Origin: an uncultured Pseudomonadota bacterium
GTDB taxonomy: Bacteria > Pseudomonadota > Gammaproteobacteria > Burkholderiales > Methylophilaceae
Assembly (NCBI GenBank): GCA_903846555.1
Contig: CAINBI010000029.1
Location: 1 to 34,056, forward strand
Direction: 5' to 3'
DNA length: 34,056 bases
Shown: piece after piece, positions 17,727 to 27,595 of the stretch
Layout: every line of letters begins with the position of its first letter
Numbering within the stretch: position 1 is the first letter of the stretch
The notes under the pieces: generated by a model
Told to the model about the DNA's origin: nothing
The model's input: the letters and a program-made list of their open reading frames with translations, nothing else
The model's database searches: none
Program-made: the position numbers and the translations under genes

Positions 17727-20700
17727 TTAAAACTCTTCCCAGTCACCGTCATTAGTACCAGTTTTAACCGCTATCTTTGCCAATACTTTGGTTGCTACTG
17801 GTCTAGACGATGAGGTGCTAGGTGCTATGCGCACTGGAGAACGGCCTGCTGACGACTTAACGAGCGTTTTTCTGCCAGCACTTCCATTCAATTGAAAGGC
17901 ACTTACCACCTCTATTAAGCTCACAGATTGGTCAACTAACGATTCGGCAGCAGCAGCAGCTTGTTCAACTAGCGCTGCATTTTGCTGAGTCACTTCGTCC
18001 ATGCTGGTAATCGCATCATTCACTTGATCAATTCCCGCGCTTTGTTGTGTTGATGCTGCAGATATTTCACCCATAATGTCTGTCACACGCTGTACTGATG
18101 ACACGATTTCACTCATTGTTCTACCAGCATCTTCAACAAGTTTTGTACCGACATCTACTTTTGATACTGAGTCAGAAATAAGCTCTTTAATCTCTTTTGC
18201 CGCATTAGCTGAGCGTTGTGCTAAATTGCGCACTTCGCCCGCTACCACAGCAAAACCTCGGCCTTGTTCACCTGCTCTTGCCGCCTCTACTGCTGCGTTT
18301 AGTGCAAGAATGTTGGTTTGGAAGGCAATACCATCAATCACACTAATAATGTCTACAATTTTTCGTGAGCTGGTATTAATTTCTAGCATGGTGCTGGTAA
18401 CTTGATTCACTACTGCACCCCCTTTCACCGCAACGCCTGAAGCGGCAGCGGCGAGTTGATTGGCTTGTTTCGCATTTTCCGCATTTTGTTTTACTGTGCT
18501 AGCGAGCTCCTCCATGCTTGAAGCTGTTTCTTCCAAAGAGGATGCCTGTTGCTCAGTACGTGAAGATAGATCACTATTGCCAGACGAAATTTCACCCGCT
18601 GCGGTATTAATCGTTTCACCAGCCTCTCTGACCTGAAGAATCACCTCGGTCATTTTATCCATCAGCGCATTAACACCATCACACAGACTAGCGATGGCAC
18701 CTGTTTTTCCTTGTAGTGAGACACGGTTGGTTAAATCACCTGCTTTGGCATCGGCAATCACGCTCTGAGTTTCTTCTACGGCATCAACCAAAATTGCTGC
18801 ATTGTCGTGTTGCTCGGTAATATCAGTCGAGTATTCCACTACTTTAAACGGCTTACCGTTTAAATCCATAATCGGGTTGTAGCTAGCCTGCAACCAAATT
18901 TCTTTACCGCCTTTTGCGACGCGTTTGTATTGACCTACTTCAGATTCTCCGCGAGCGAGTCTTTCCCAGAACGCTTTGTATTCATGGCTACTACGGTAAG
19001 CTGGCTCTACAAACATGCTGTGATGACTACCAATAATCTCTTTTTCACTATAAGCAACTACGCGACCAAAGTTGTCATTCACCGCAATGACTTTCCCCGT
19101 AAGGTCAAATTCAATCACACCTTGAATCTTGTCGATTGCTGCAATTTGCCCTGCATTATCTGCCGCTTGAAGCTTTTGCTCGGTAATATCTATCGTGTAA
19201 TTGACTATTTTGTAGGGCTTACCATTCAAATCATAAATTGGGTTGTAAGAAGCTTGAATCCATACCTCTTTGCCACTTTTGGCGATGCGTTTGTATTGCC
19301 CAGCATCGCTACCACCACTGACCAATTTATTCCATAGTGCGCCATAGGCTGCGCTCTTAGCAAAAGTAGGGTCTAACACCATGCTGACATGCTTTCCAAT
19401 CAGCTCATTTTCGGCATAGCCTAACATTTGTAAATAAGAAGTATTGACTTTAAGCACAGTGCCGTCTAGCGCAATTTCAATCACACCTTGCGATTTACCA
19501 ATGGCATCAATCTGACCTTCAAAGTCTGCATTTCTATTTTTCTGCTCAGTCACATCTGTCGCGTATTTCACCACCTTGTAAGGCTTACCTGTTGCGCACA
19601 ATATAGGGTTGTAAGAAGCTTGCAGCCAAACATCTTTACCGTTTTTACCCACCCGTTGAAACTCACCAGAGATTGATTCGCCGCGATTGAGTTTTTCCCA
19701 AAACTGTTTGTAATCGTTGCTTGTACGATAATGGGCATCGACAAAGTTGCTATGTGGCTGACCAAGCACCTCACTCAAATTGTAACCGAGTACTTTTAAG
19801 AAAATGTCATTGGCGGCAATCACTTCACCGTCCAAGCTAAATTCAATCACGCCAGTTGATTTGCTAATCGCAGCCAATTGGCCTTCATATTGGGTAGATT
19901 GTTCTTCTACCTTTTGTGCTAGCTCTCTTGCTGCATTAAGATTAACGTTAAGCATCGTTTGCGTGGTTTTTAATGATTGCAACACACGGCTTAACTCATC
20001 ATCACCATGCACATCAATCGGCGTATCCAGTTTATTAGATGCAATATCACGGAACACTGCAATGGCTTTTTCTAAAGGTTTAGTAATCGATCTTGTAATC
20101 ACAAAACCAAGCCACATCATTAACGCAACAGCCAGTGTAAGCCCAGAAAACGTCACTAAGCGTAACGTTTCATAATGCTTAACCGCCGCAGTGTACATTT
20201 TCTTCGCTTCACGACTTTGTAAAGCAAGTAATGCTTCAATGTCTGGGCCAGCGGCATTGTAAAGCTCACGCACGGTGACTGCTTGCGCTCTACTCGTTGC
20301 ATAATTTTGCGCGCGTAAAGCAACAATCATGGGGTTTAAACCCTCCTTAACAAACTTTCCACGACTATCCGCGAACTTATCTGCCAGAATTTTTTCTTCT
20401 GGGGTTAAATAAGTCGCCAAGTATTTTTTCCATATCCCGCCAATAGTCACTATGTTGGCTTCAATCGCATCGGCTGCTTTTGTAGCTTCTAATGGCGTCA
20501 TCACCACAGAAAGTTTTTTGTCGTTGGTTTGAGCAGTGACCTCACTTAGCGCAGTTCTTAATTGCGTTCTATTTTCCAGCATCAAGGCATGAATTTTGGC
20601 TAAATCTTCGACTGGCACCATACGGTCTTCATAAACGCTATTTAAAGCTTTATTGGCAACCGATAAGTTATAAAGCCCTAAACCCGCCTGAGCAAGCATT

Positions 20701-21239
20701 ACCATCACAGCCAAAGCAACAATACTGGTGAGGCGTTGTGATGTTTTTAAACTCAGTAATTTGGTTTTAATTTTATACGTCAGTGAATTTTGTATGACTT
20801 CGCCATCAACAATGCGTAAGCCTTGGGCTTTACCATCTTTAAACAATCGGTAAGCGGCTGTCGCAGATTCTACTTGCTGGCGGCTTGGTTTTCTGCGTGC
20901 AGAAAGGTAGCCAGTCACCTGACCATTTTCAAAGATAGGTGCAGCGTTTGCCATCACCCAATAGGAATCACCTGCTTTAGTCCGATTTTTAACCATGCCC
21001 GTCCACGGCTTGCCTGCCCTTAGTTGGAGCCACATATCTGCAAAAGCTTCTATTGGCATATCTGGATGGCGCACTAAATTATGGTTTGAACCTACAAGCT
21101 CAGCCTCGCTAAAGCCGCTGATTTTAATAAAGTCCTGGTTGGCGTAGGTAATAGTGCCTTTAATATCTGTTTTGGTGAGCATGAACACTGCATCATCAAA
21201 GATGATTTCATTATTGGTCACTGGCATGTTTATTTTCAT
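17727..21239 (-). CDS. Aer-like chemoreceptor with four PAS domains and a four-helix-bundle sensor
   Basis: This is a 1170-residue receptor. Residues 1-120 closely match the E. coli Aer PAS domain, including the FAD-contacting NLVRHPDMP (Arg57, His58, Asp60) and [19 protein letters not shown], so redox/energy sensing is likely. A membrane helix (about 172-192), a 4HB_MCP-type periplasmic domain (about 195-358) and a second helix (about 362-382) follow. Then come HAMP (about 383-435) and three similar PAS-PAC repeats (about 455-567, 577-689, 699-811), each with VIE(F/I) near the start, [10 protein letters not shown] and a TDITEQ end. A linker and signalling domain (about 880-1110, tip [21 protein letters not shown]) complete it. 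The C-terminal DWEEF is a CheR-docking pentapeptide. It is 92 bases after cheW. Confidence 0.94.
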   Translation of the reverse strand: MKINMPVTNNEIIFDDAVFMLTKTDIKGTITYANQDFIKISGFSEAELVGSNHNLVRHPDMPIEAFADMWLQLRAGKPWTGMVKNRTKAGDSYWVMANAAPIFENGQVTGYLSARRKPSRQQVESATAAYRLFKDGKAQGLRIVDGEVIQNSLTYKIKTKLLSLKTSQRLTSIVALAVMVMLAQAGLGLYNLSVANKALNSVYEDRMVPVEDLAKIHALMLENRTQLRTALSEVTAQTNDKKLSVVMTPLEATKAADAIEANIVTIGGIWKKYLATYLTPEEKILADKFADSRGKFVKEGLNPMIVALRAQNYATSRAQAVTVRELYNAAGPDIEALLALQSREAKKMYTAAVKHYETLRLVTFSGLTLAVALMMWLGFVITRSITKPLEKAIAVFRDIASNKLDTPIDVHGDDELSRVLQSLKTTQTMLNVNLNAARELAQKVEEQSTQYEGQLAAISKSTGVIEFSLDGEVIAANDIFLKVLGYNLSEVLGQPHSNFVDAHYRTSNDYKQFWEKLNRGESISGEFQRVGKNGKDVWLQASYNPILCATGKPYKVVKYATDVTEQKNRNADFEGQIDAIGKSQGVIEIALDGTVLKVNTSYLQMLGYAENELIGKHVSMVLDPTFAKSAAYGALWNKLVSGGSDAGQYKRIAKSGKEVWIQASYNPIYDLNGKPYKIVNYTIDITEQKLQAADNAGQIAAIDKIQGVIEFDLTGKVIAVNDNFGRVVAYSEKEIIGSHHSMFVEPAYRSSHEYKAFWERLARGESEVGQYKRVAKGGKEIWLQASYNPIMDLNGKPFKVVEYSTDITEQHDNAAILVDAVEETQSVIADAKAGDLTNRVSLQGKTGAIASLCDGVNALMDKMTEVILQVREAGETINTAAGEISSGNSDLSSRTEQQASSLEETASSMEELASTVKQNAENAKQANQLAAAASGVAVKGGAVVNQVTSTMLEINTSSRKIVDIISVIDGIAFQTNILALNAAVEAARAGEQGRGFAVVAGEVRNLAQRSANAAKEIKELISDSVSKVDVGTKLVEDAGRTMSEIVSSVQRVTDIMGEISAASTQQSAGIDQVNDAITSMDEVTQQNAALVEQAAAAAESLVDQSVSLIEVVSAFQLNGSAGRKTLVKSSAGRSPVRIAPSTSSSRPVATKVLAKIAVKTGTNDGDWEEF

Positions 21240-21331
21240 GGCAATCTACTCTCTCTTATGGTTTCTCAATCAATTAAAGTTATTTCTGCTACTTCAGTGG
21301 TTTTGTTACTTTTTTTATTAAATTCTTCCTA

Positions 21332-21841
21332 TTAATGCAAAGCCACACTGTCTATCAGCGCCATTTCCTGGCTGCTCATTAATTGTTCAATATCCACCAA
21401 AATCAGCATCTGCGCTTCTACCGTGGCTAGACCAACAATATATTTAGTATCAATACTGGTCACTAACGATGGCACATCGCGTATTTGGTCATCTCTTAAG
21501 GCCATTACGTCAGACACACCATCAACCACAATACCAACCACGCGACCATTTAGATTTAAAATAATCACCACAGTGAATTCATCGTATTGCACTTTTCCCA
21601 AGTGAAACTTGATACGCAAATCAACAATCGGCACGATTTTTCCGCGTAAATTCACAACCCCTTTAATAAATTCTGGCGTATTGGCAATTTGCGTCACGGC
21701 ATCGTAACCACGAATCTCTTGAACTTTTAAAATTTCTAAACCGTACTCCTCTTCACCCAAAACAAATGTCAGGTATTCACCCGCTGCACTTTTGGCTTTG
21801 CTTGGTGTATTGGCTGTGCTGCTAGCAGTTTCTGTACTCAT
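21332..21841 (-). CDS. cheW: Chemotaxis adaptor protein CheW
   Basis: This 169-residue adaptor couples receptors to CheA. One CheW domain covers about residues 23-160: [59 protein letters not shown] and a C-terminal [11 protein letters not shown]. The N-terminus (about 1-20) is a low-complexity Ser/Thr/Ala segment. It starts 12 bases after the cheA stop with GGAG 8 bases upstream, so it is translated with cheA. Confidence 0.96.
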   Translation of the reverse strand: MSTETASSTANTPSKAKSAAGEYLTFVLGEEEYGLEILKVQEIRGYDAVTQIANTPEFIKGVVNLRGKIVPIVDLRIKFHLGKVQYDEFTVVIILNLNGRVVGIVVDGVSDVMALRDDQIRDVPSLVTSIDTKYIVGLATVEAQMLILVDIEQLMSSQEMALIDSVALH

Positions 21842-21853
21842 TTTGTAAGCTCC

Positions 21854-24169
21854 TTAGGCGTTGCTTGATTGGGTTGTATGGTTTGCGTTATTAGTGAACG
21901 ACATTGCGCCAGTGAGGTAATTGGTTGATTGACCCATTTGAATGAGTGCGGCTATGTCTAAAATCAGTGCAACACACCCATCACCCATGATGGTAGCGCC
22001 TGATACGCCAGGCACTTTTCTATAATTAGTTTCTAAGCTTTTAATTACCACCTGTTGCTGACCGACTAACCTGTCGACAAACAAGGCGGATTTCTTGCCG
22101 TCCGACTCGACAAGCACTAATACGCCTAACGTTGGGTCGGTAATGTCAGTGTGCTGATTAAACAGGCTATGCAACGCGATGATGGGTAAGTATTCGCCGC
22201 GCACATGCACCATACGACCTTCACCTGTCACGGTTTTAATGTCTTCAGCCCGTGGTTGCAGAGTTTCTACAATCAAATTCAATGGAATGACATAAATGCT
22301 GTCGCCTAGTGAGACTGACATGCCATCTAAAATGGCTAAGGTGAGCGGTAGCGCAATGGAGATCGTAGTACCAAAACCTAATGCTGATCGAATCTCAACC
22401 ACTCCGTTCATCGCGCTGATGTTTCGTTTGACAACATCCATACCTACGCCACGGCCAGAAACATCGGTTACCACTTCTGCAGTAGAAAATCCTGGGGCAA
22501 ATATCAGCGCAAACACTTCGCTATCTGACATATTCTCACTAACAACTAAGCCATTTTTGGCGGCTTTATCTAATAGCTTGGTTCTATTCAAGCCGGCGCC
22601 ATCATCGGTCACCTCAATCACAATGCAGCCGCCTTTGTGTGCAGCAGATAGCGTTAATACGCCAATTTCACTTTTTCCAGCAGCTCTGCGTTGTTCTGGA
22701 ATTTCTATACCGTGATCAACACTATTCCGTACTAAATGGGTGAGTGGGTCGACAATGCGTTCGATGAGGCCTTTATCTAATTCAGTGGCTGCACCGACTG
22801 TGACGAACTCAACTTTTTTACCTAACTTGGCAGCAAGGTCTCGTACCATACGAGGAAAGCGTGAGAAAACAAAATCTATAGGCATCATACGGATCGACAT
22901 GACTGATTCTTGCAGGTCACGCGTATTGCGTGTGAGTTGCCCTACGCTATTAATCAAAGGTTCATGCAACAACGGGTCTAGGTGGCTAATGCGTTGCTCT
23001 ATCATAGCTTGCGTAATCACCAACTCGCCAACCAAGTTAATCAGTTGATCTACTTTTTCGATGCCGACACGAATCGATGAGGTTTCTATATTCGCTGGAG
23101 CTTTGTCTGAATCACGGCGACCAGAAATTCTTTTTTCTACAGACCCGGTAGTTTGGGCAGCGACGATATCTACCGCAGCGACCCCTGAGTTAGCTTCGGT
23201 CATTACCGTATCGTCACCGATAAGGGCGGTTATAACGGCATCAGGATGTGGTCTAAATGGCGCGAAAAAACCGTAGCCCTCTTCATCATTACCATCTTCT
23301 GAGAATAAACCGTAGCCATTCTCCTCTTCAATCTTAATCTTAGATAAATTATTGAAAGATTCTGATTCTTTTTCAGCTGCAATAGGGACGGCAACAACCA
23401 CTGAGACGGGAGCTGCCAAAATAGGAGTCGCTGAAACAGGAGTCGCTGAAACAGGCGCCAATGAGATAATTAAGTCGTCCGGGTCTAACACGAAAGAACA
23501 AATTGAAATTATATCGGCTTGAGATGAATCTGTAGTTAATACAAACACATAACGGCCATGTGCATTTTTACTGGGAACCACATCACCCAAAAGGCCAAGC
23601 TCTTCCTCAAGATTACTGGCATCTTTATCTGAAATTTCTGGCAAGTAAATATGAAATTGTGTCAGCCCGTCAGTACGCATCTGCGGTTGCTGGAGTGCTT
23701 GTTCTGGTATAGCAGCAATAATAGAGATTGGCGCTGGCTTTTGTGCAATAGACACGTTTGCTGGCTTAATCACAAGGCCACCAGCTTCCGCCAGTGAATT
23801 CAACATCATTTTAACATCCGCCACCTGCTCTTGATCAACAACAGCCGCTACTCGGTGACCATCGACTTCCATTTTAAGCACGTCTTTAGCCGCCAAAAAT
23901 GCATCAACATGCTCTGCGGTCAATGCCATCTCATTTTTTCGAATTTTATCCAGCAGATTCTCTAGCACATGCGTAATTTCCGTCATGTCTATAAAGCCGA
24001 AAGTTGCAGCTCCACCCTTTATAGAATGGGCTGCACGAAAAATCGCATTCAACTCCTCAGTGTCAGGGTTGTCAATTTCGATACCTAGCAGCAGTCTCTC
24101 AGCCTCAGCTAATAGCTCTTCCGCCTCATCAAAAAAGACCTCATAAAACTGACTCATATCAATTGTCAT
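21854..24169 (-). CDS. cheA: Chemotaxis sensor histidine kinase CheA
   Basis: This 771-residue kinase phosphorylates CheY and CheB under receptor control. The N-terminal Hpt (P1) has the phospho-acceptor His48 in FRAAHSIKGGAATFGF. A P2-like domain (about 170-238) presumably binds response regulators. A Pro/Val/Ala linker contains a short tandem repeat, and the GYGLF/GYGFF linker motifs follow. P3 starts near SIRVGIEKVDQLINLVGELV. The P4 ATPase has the N-box LVRNSVDHGIE, DDGAGL, and VSGRGVGMDVVKRN. P5 (CheW-like) ends the protein. A GGAG 7 bases upstream supports Met1. It lies between cheY-2 and cheW. Confidence 0.97.
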   Translation of the reverse strand: MTIDMSQFYEVFFDEAEELLAEAERLLLGIEIDNPDTEELNAIFRAAHSIKGGAATFGFIDMTEITHVLENLLDKIRKNEMALTAEHVDAFLAAKDVLKMEVDGHRVAAVVDQEQVADVKMMLNSLAEAGGLVIKPANVSIAQKPAPISIIAAIPEQALQQPQMRTDGLTQFHIYLPEISDKDASNLEEELGLLGDVVPSKNAHGRYVFVLTTDSSQADIISICSFVLDPDDLIISLAPVSATPVSATPILAAPVSVVVAVPIAAEKESESFNNLSKIKIEEENGYGLFSEDGNDEEGYGFFAPFRPHPDAVITALIGDDTVMTEANSGVAAVDIVAAQTTGSVEKRISGRRDSDKAPANIETSSIRVGIEKVDQLINLVGELVITQAMIEQRISHLDPLLHEPLINSVGQLTRNTRDLQESVMSIRMMPIDFVFSRFPRMVRDLAAKLGKKVEFVTVGAATELDKGLIERIVDPLTHLVRNSVDHGIEIPEQRRAAGKSEIGVLTLSAAHKGGCIVIEVTDDGAGLNRTKLLDKAAKNGLVVSENMSDSEVFALIFAPGFSTAEVVTDVSGRGVGMDVVKRNISAMNGVVEIRSALGFGTTISIALPLTLAILDGMSVSLGDSIYVIPLNLIVETLQPRAEDIKTVTGEGRMVHVRGEYLPIIALHSLFNQHTDITDPTLGVLVLVESDGKKSALFVDRLVGQQQVVIKSLETNYRKVPGVSGATIMGDGCVALILDIAALIQMGQSTNYLTGAMSFTNNANHTTQSSNA
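23423..23452 (-). repeat. 15-bp in-frame tandem repeat in the cheA linker
   Basis: AGGAGTCGCTGAAAC (plus-strand reading) occurs twice head to tail, followed by a partial third copy. It encodes repeated V-S-A-T-P units in the flexible P2-P3 linker, so copy-number change would keep the frame. Confidence 0.85.
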
Positions 24170-24312
24170 TGCCGCACTCCATCTGTATTTATTCTGCTAC
24201 CCAATTTTATTTTCTACACGACCCTTGTGAAGGAGGTATCTTTACATCACGAAAATTCGTAGCCTATAACCGGTATTATTTAGTGGACTAAAGGCCACAT
24301 CTACAAATACAG

Positions 24313-24681
24313 TTAAGATCCAATAACTTTTTGCACTACTTCGATCAAGCGCTTGGGGTCAAACGGCTTTACCAACCAGCCATTAGCACCTGCAGCTTTT
24401 CCTTTAGCTTTCATTTCATCACTTGACTCCGTGGTAAGCATTAGAATTGGCACTTTTTGATAAGAACTTAACCCACGCAGATGCTTAATCAGCGTTAATC
24501 CATCCATAATCGGCATATTTTGGTCGGTAAGCACTAGGTCAACCGTCTTTTCCGTGGCTTTAGTTAAACCATCTTGCCCGTCAACTGCCTGTATCACATC
24601 ATAACCCGCAGCCTTTAGACTAAAGGCCACCATCTGGCGAAGAGAACCTGAGTCATCGACTGCTAGAATTGTTTTTGCCAT
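24313..24681 (-). CDS. Second CheY-like response regulator (CheA-linked copy)
   Basis: This is a 122-residue single-domain receiver. Seen: LAVDDSGSLRQMVAFSLKAAGY, phospho-acceptor Asp53 in LVLTDQNMPIMDGL, LMLTTESSDEMKAKGKAAGANGW and VKPFDP with the conserved Lys. The DSGSLRQM N-terminus and TDQNMP motif are typical of the CheY that lies directly upstream of cheA in many proteobacterial clusters. It is diverged from the CheZ-linked CheY. It may act as a phosphate sink or an alternative output, and motor binding is uncertain. It is 143 bases upstream of cheA. Confidence 0.93.
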   Translation of the reverse strand: MAKTILAVDDSGSLRQMVAFSLKAAGYDVIQAVDGQDGLTKATEKTVDLVLTDQNMPIMDGLTLIKHLRGLSSYQKVPILMLTTESSDEMKAKGKAAGANGWLVKPFDPKRLIEVVQKVIGS

Positions 24682-24957
24682 TTCATACGCTCACTTTTTC
24701 GTTGTAAATCTAGTTCGTTGTTAATAAGGTACTAAAAATTTCAAAATACCAGTAAGTTAAGAAATCTCTGATTAAAATTAAAACTCGTCATCCCGACTAG
24801 AATCGGTATCAGACCACCTTAAAGACTTTGAACACCGAAGCTCTTCCATTCAAAAATGTTCATCAGTCACCACTATGCACTTTTAGGTGTTTTGAAAAGT
24901 CCACTACTACTCAACCTGTATATAACGGCGGGTATTTCCTGAAGTTTAGCCACTAAT

Positions 24958-25506
24958 CTAAAATAGATCGATGTCGCCAGAAGCCATATCTTGCTGCCCT
25001 ACCGAATGCTTCAACCCCCCTGAAAGCGCACTACTCCCAGCATCTAAACTATGGTTCATACCTTCAAGAAACTTGACTATCATTTCATGCTCATGCTCTG
25101 GGTTTATTTCGTCACTTTGATTACCCAACTCTTTAAGTAGGTCTTTTAACCCGTTCACATGATTAATCGTTTTTGCCAGCAATTGGCTTGTTAGGTCTTG
25201 GAATTGTAAGCCAGTCACTACGGCGCACATTTCATCACCAATCCTCTGCTTTAACGCTTCAAGTTGCTCTGCATCTTCGCTATCAAACTGATGCGCCGTC
25301 ATTAAGCGTTCAATAAAGTTTTGTTGGTCACAAACGAGCTTATGCACAGCCATAAAATTCAGCCCTAGATTTTCAACGGCATCATTTTGCAAACCATTGA
25401 TTTGCTGTAAATCAACCGCCACCTCGCACAAATGCCGCTGACCGTGATCAGACACTGCCGTGAGTAAGCTTCGCAATTCTGCTGTTGCTAATGTTTTCAT
25501 ATGCAT
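24958..25506 (-). CDS. CheZ-like helical protein, putative second CheY-P phosphatase
   Basis: This 182-residue, strongly helical protein is encoded between motB and cheY-2. The segment VTGLQFQDLTSQLLAKTI aligns with the CheZ active-site helix. It keeps the D-x-x-x-Q pair (Asp104, Gln108) that CheZ uses on CheY-P. The N-terminal CheZ signature is absent and overall similarity is low. The C-terminus SGDIDLF is the same kind of tail as CheD's GGEIDLF and stands where CheZ has its CheY-docking peptide. A phosphatase or CheY-binding role is inferred. Met1 and Met3 are both possible starts. A 276-bp gap with no recognised feature separates it from cheY-2. Confidence 0.75.
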   Translation of the reverse strand: MHMKTLATAELRSLLTAVSDHGQRHLCEVAVDLQQINGLQNDAVENLGLNFMAVHKLVCDQQNFIERLMTAHQFDSEDAEQLEALKQRIGDEMCAVVTGLQFQDLTSQLLAKTINHVNGLKDLLKELGNQSDEINPEHEHEMIVKFLEGMNHSLDAGSSALSGGLKHSVGQQDMASGDIDLF

Positions 25507-25563
25507 ACAATTATGTCCCTAAATACTTAATATCAATTAGATGAATACATCCAATAAAACCAA

Positions 25564-26526
25564 CTAATTCAACTTTCTTGTTACTGGCAGAGGTTGCGCA
25601 AGCACTGCGCTACCAATGTCTTCATGGCTTGCATCTGAAGCAACGCTAACCGCACCATCATCTTTTAATGCATTTTCTTCAGCTTTTTTATTCATAATAA
25701 TAATGCTGATGCGGCGGTTATTAGCGTTAAAGGGATTCTCTTTATCAAACAAAGATGCTGAGGAAAGCCCGACCACACGCAATAATTTTGTTTCATCCAT
25801 ACCGCCCGCGATGAGTTCGCGCCTAGAAGCATTGGCCCGATCTGCTGACAACTCCCAATTACTATATGATTTTTCTCCATTGGGGTAAGGTGTTGCATCC
25901 GTGTGGCCAGATAGACTTATTTTATTGGTAACGCCATTTAGCATCTCTCCAATTTGCTTCAAAATAACTTGTGCGTAAGGCTGCATTTCGGCCTTAGAAG
26001 AGTTAAACATAGGTCGGTTCTGATCATCGACAATCTGCACACGCAAGCCTTCAGTAGTAATGTCCAATAAAAGCTGGCTCTTAAACTTACTTAATGTCGG
26101 ACTATCTTCAATCGCTTTTTCAATTTTCTTTTTAAGCTCTTCAAGTTTTACTTTTTCAGCTTTTTCTAGTGCTTTTTTCATATCATCTATTTCAACCACT
26201 TTTTTCTTACCATTAGGTCCATCAACGGGTTTTACCTGTCCTTGCTTTTTAGTCATGTCTTTGCCTCCACCACCTTTAATTAAGGTGTCACTGGCCCCCA
26301 CTGAACTACCACCCATTAACGCTACATTTAATGGCGTTCTAAAATATTGTGAAATACCTTCTAACTGTGGTTTTGAAGTGGATCCTAAAAGCCACATCAA
26401 CAAAAAGAACGCCATCATTGCCGTCACAAAGTCGGCATAAGCGATCTTCCACGCACCACCATGATGGCCTGCCGCTGTTTTTTTAATCTTTTTAACAACA
26501 ATCGGTCTAACGCGAACTTCAGCCAT
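25564..26526 (-). CDS. motB: Flagellar motor stator protein MotB
   Basis: This 320-residue stator subunit anchors to peptidoglycan and carries protons with MotA. The N-terminus contains GGAWKIAYADFVTAMMAFFLLMWLLG, with the single membrane helix and the essential proton-accepting Asp32 at the same position as in E. coli. A Gly/Lys-rich plug and linker (about 50-150) follow. The OmpA-like peptidoglycan-binding domain (about 155-285) shows ISLSGHTDATPY and LSADRANASRREL and ends with NRRISIIIMNK. It is 43 bases after motA and was probably translated from the same message. Confidence 0.97.
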   Translation of the reverse strand: MAEVRVRPIVVKKIKKTAAGHHGGAWKIAYADFVTAMMAFFLLMWLLGSTSKPQLEGISQYFRTPLNVALMGGSSVGASDTLIKGGGGKDMTKKQGQVKPVDGPNGKKKVVEIDDMKKALEKAEKVKLEELKKKIEKAIEDSPTLSKFKSQLLLDITTEGLRVQIVDDQNRPMFNSSKAEMQPYAQVILKQIGEMLNGVTNKISLSGHTDATPYPNGEKSYSNWELSADRANASRRELIAGGMDETKLLRVVGLSSASLFDKENPFNANNRRISIIIMNKKAEENALKDDGAVSVASDASHEDIGSAVLAQPLPVTRKLN

Positions 26527-26569
26527 GACATGCTCTGCAATCAGCCATTATTTTCTGAGTTAGCATCTA

Positions 26570-27430
26570 TCACTTACCTCTAGCTTGCTTAACGTGAGTT
26601 TCAAGCTCAGCAAAACCTGGGCGCTCTGTTGAATAAAGAACTTTCCTACCGAATTCAACGGCAATAGCGGGTGCATAGCCATTCAAACTAGCGAGCAATG
26701 TCACTTTCACCGTGTTATACATTTTGGTACTCTCTTCTAATTTTTGCTCTAACACGCCAGAAAGTGGTCCTACAAATCCATAAGCCAGTAAAATCCCTAG
26801 GAAAGTACCAACAAGCGCATGTGCAATCAGAATACCAAGCTCACCTGGCGGAAGTGCTACATTTTCCATCGTATGCACCACGCCCATCACTGCTGCCACA
26901 ATACCAAAAGCAGGTAAACCATCGCCCAGTTTGGCAAGGCAATGCGCTGGCACATGGCCTTCCATGTGATGCGTTTCAATTTCGTTATCCATCAAATTTT
27001 CAATCTGAAACGCGTCCATATTGCCAGAGCCCATCAAGCGTAAATAGTCGGTAATAAATTCAATCAGGTGATGATCATCTTGTAATTTTGGATACTTACT
27101 GAATAATGGACTGGCCTCTGGGTTTTCAACATCACTTTCAATCGACATCATGCCGTCTTTACGAATTTTAGATAAAATCTCAAACAACAAAGCTAGCAGA
27201 TCCATGTAAAGCGCTTTATTGTATTTTGAGCCCTTAAACAAGGTTGGCAACGCTTTCAAGGTCGCTTTAATTGCCTTCATGTCATTACCAACAACAAAAG
27301 CACCGAATGCCCCTCCAAATATCATCAATAATTCTAACGGTTGCATTAAGCCGCCCAAGTGACCACCCGCAAGCGCATAACCACCAAAAACGGCGCCCAT
27401 CACGACTATATAACCTACGATAACCAACAT
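26570..27430 (-). CDS. motA: Flagellar motor stator protein MotA
   Basis: This 286-residue four-helix membrane protein forms the proton-driven stator with MotB. The start at 27430 (MLVIVGYIVVMGAVFGGY) was chosen because it aligns with E. coli MotA residue 1 and has GGAG 9 bases upstream. The frame extends 26 codons further with no ribosome-binding site. The rotor-contact residues Arg90 (LSKIR) and Glu98 (SIES) are conserved in position. DGLPAFGIVAAVMGVVHTM and ALVGTFLGILLAYGF are the pore helices. It is proton-type rather than PomA-like by its similarity to E. coli MotA. Confidence 0.97.
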   Translation of the reverse strand: MLVIVGYIVVMGAVFGGYALAGGHLGGLMQPLELLMIFGGAFGAFVVGNDMKAIKATLKALPTLFKGSKYNKALYMDLLALLFEILSKIRKDGMMSIESDVENPEASPLFSKYPKLQDDHHLIEFITDYLRLMGSGNMDAFQIENLMDNEIETHHMEGHVPAHCLAKLGDGLPAFGIVAAVMGVVHTMENVALPPGELGILIAHALVGTFLGILLAYGFVGPLSGVLEQKLEESTKMYNTVKVTLLASLNGYAPAIAVEFGRKVLYSTERPGFAELETHVKQARGK

Positions 27431-27595
27431 ACTTGCGGACTCCAGAATAGGAAATATTATTTCCTGCGGCTTATTATCTAAATAATAGCAATGCGGTGCA
27501 AAAATCAATTCGTGGATTAAAGGGATATTTTAGGGCTTACAATTCATTTGGTACTTTTCATAACGGCATAATGAAGCGTACAGAAATTAAAAAAG

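Noticed and set aside
24230-24237. Perfect AAGGAGGT Shine-Dalgarno-like sequence on the plus strand upstream of cheA
   Set aside because: No start codon at suitable spacing and no plus-strand gene follows. The region is a leader for minus-strand genes, so it is probably chance.
24682-24957. Possible regulatory element or small gene upstream of cheY-2
   Set aside because: No open frame with a ribosome-binding site, no strong palindrome and no promoter that I could defend.
27431-27508. Longer N-terminus of MotA (26 extra codons)
   Set aside because: The downstream ATG aligns with residue 1 of MotA and has a ribosome-binding site.
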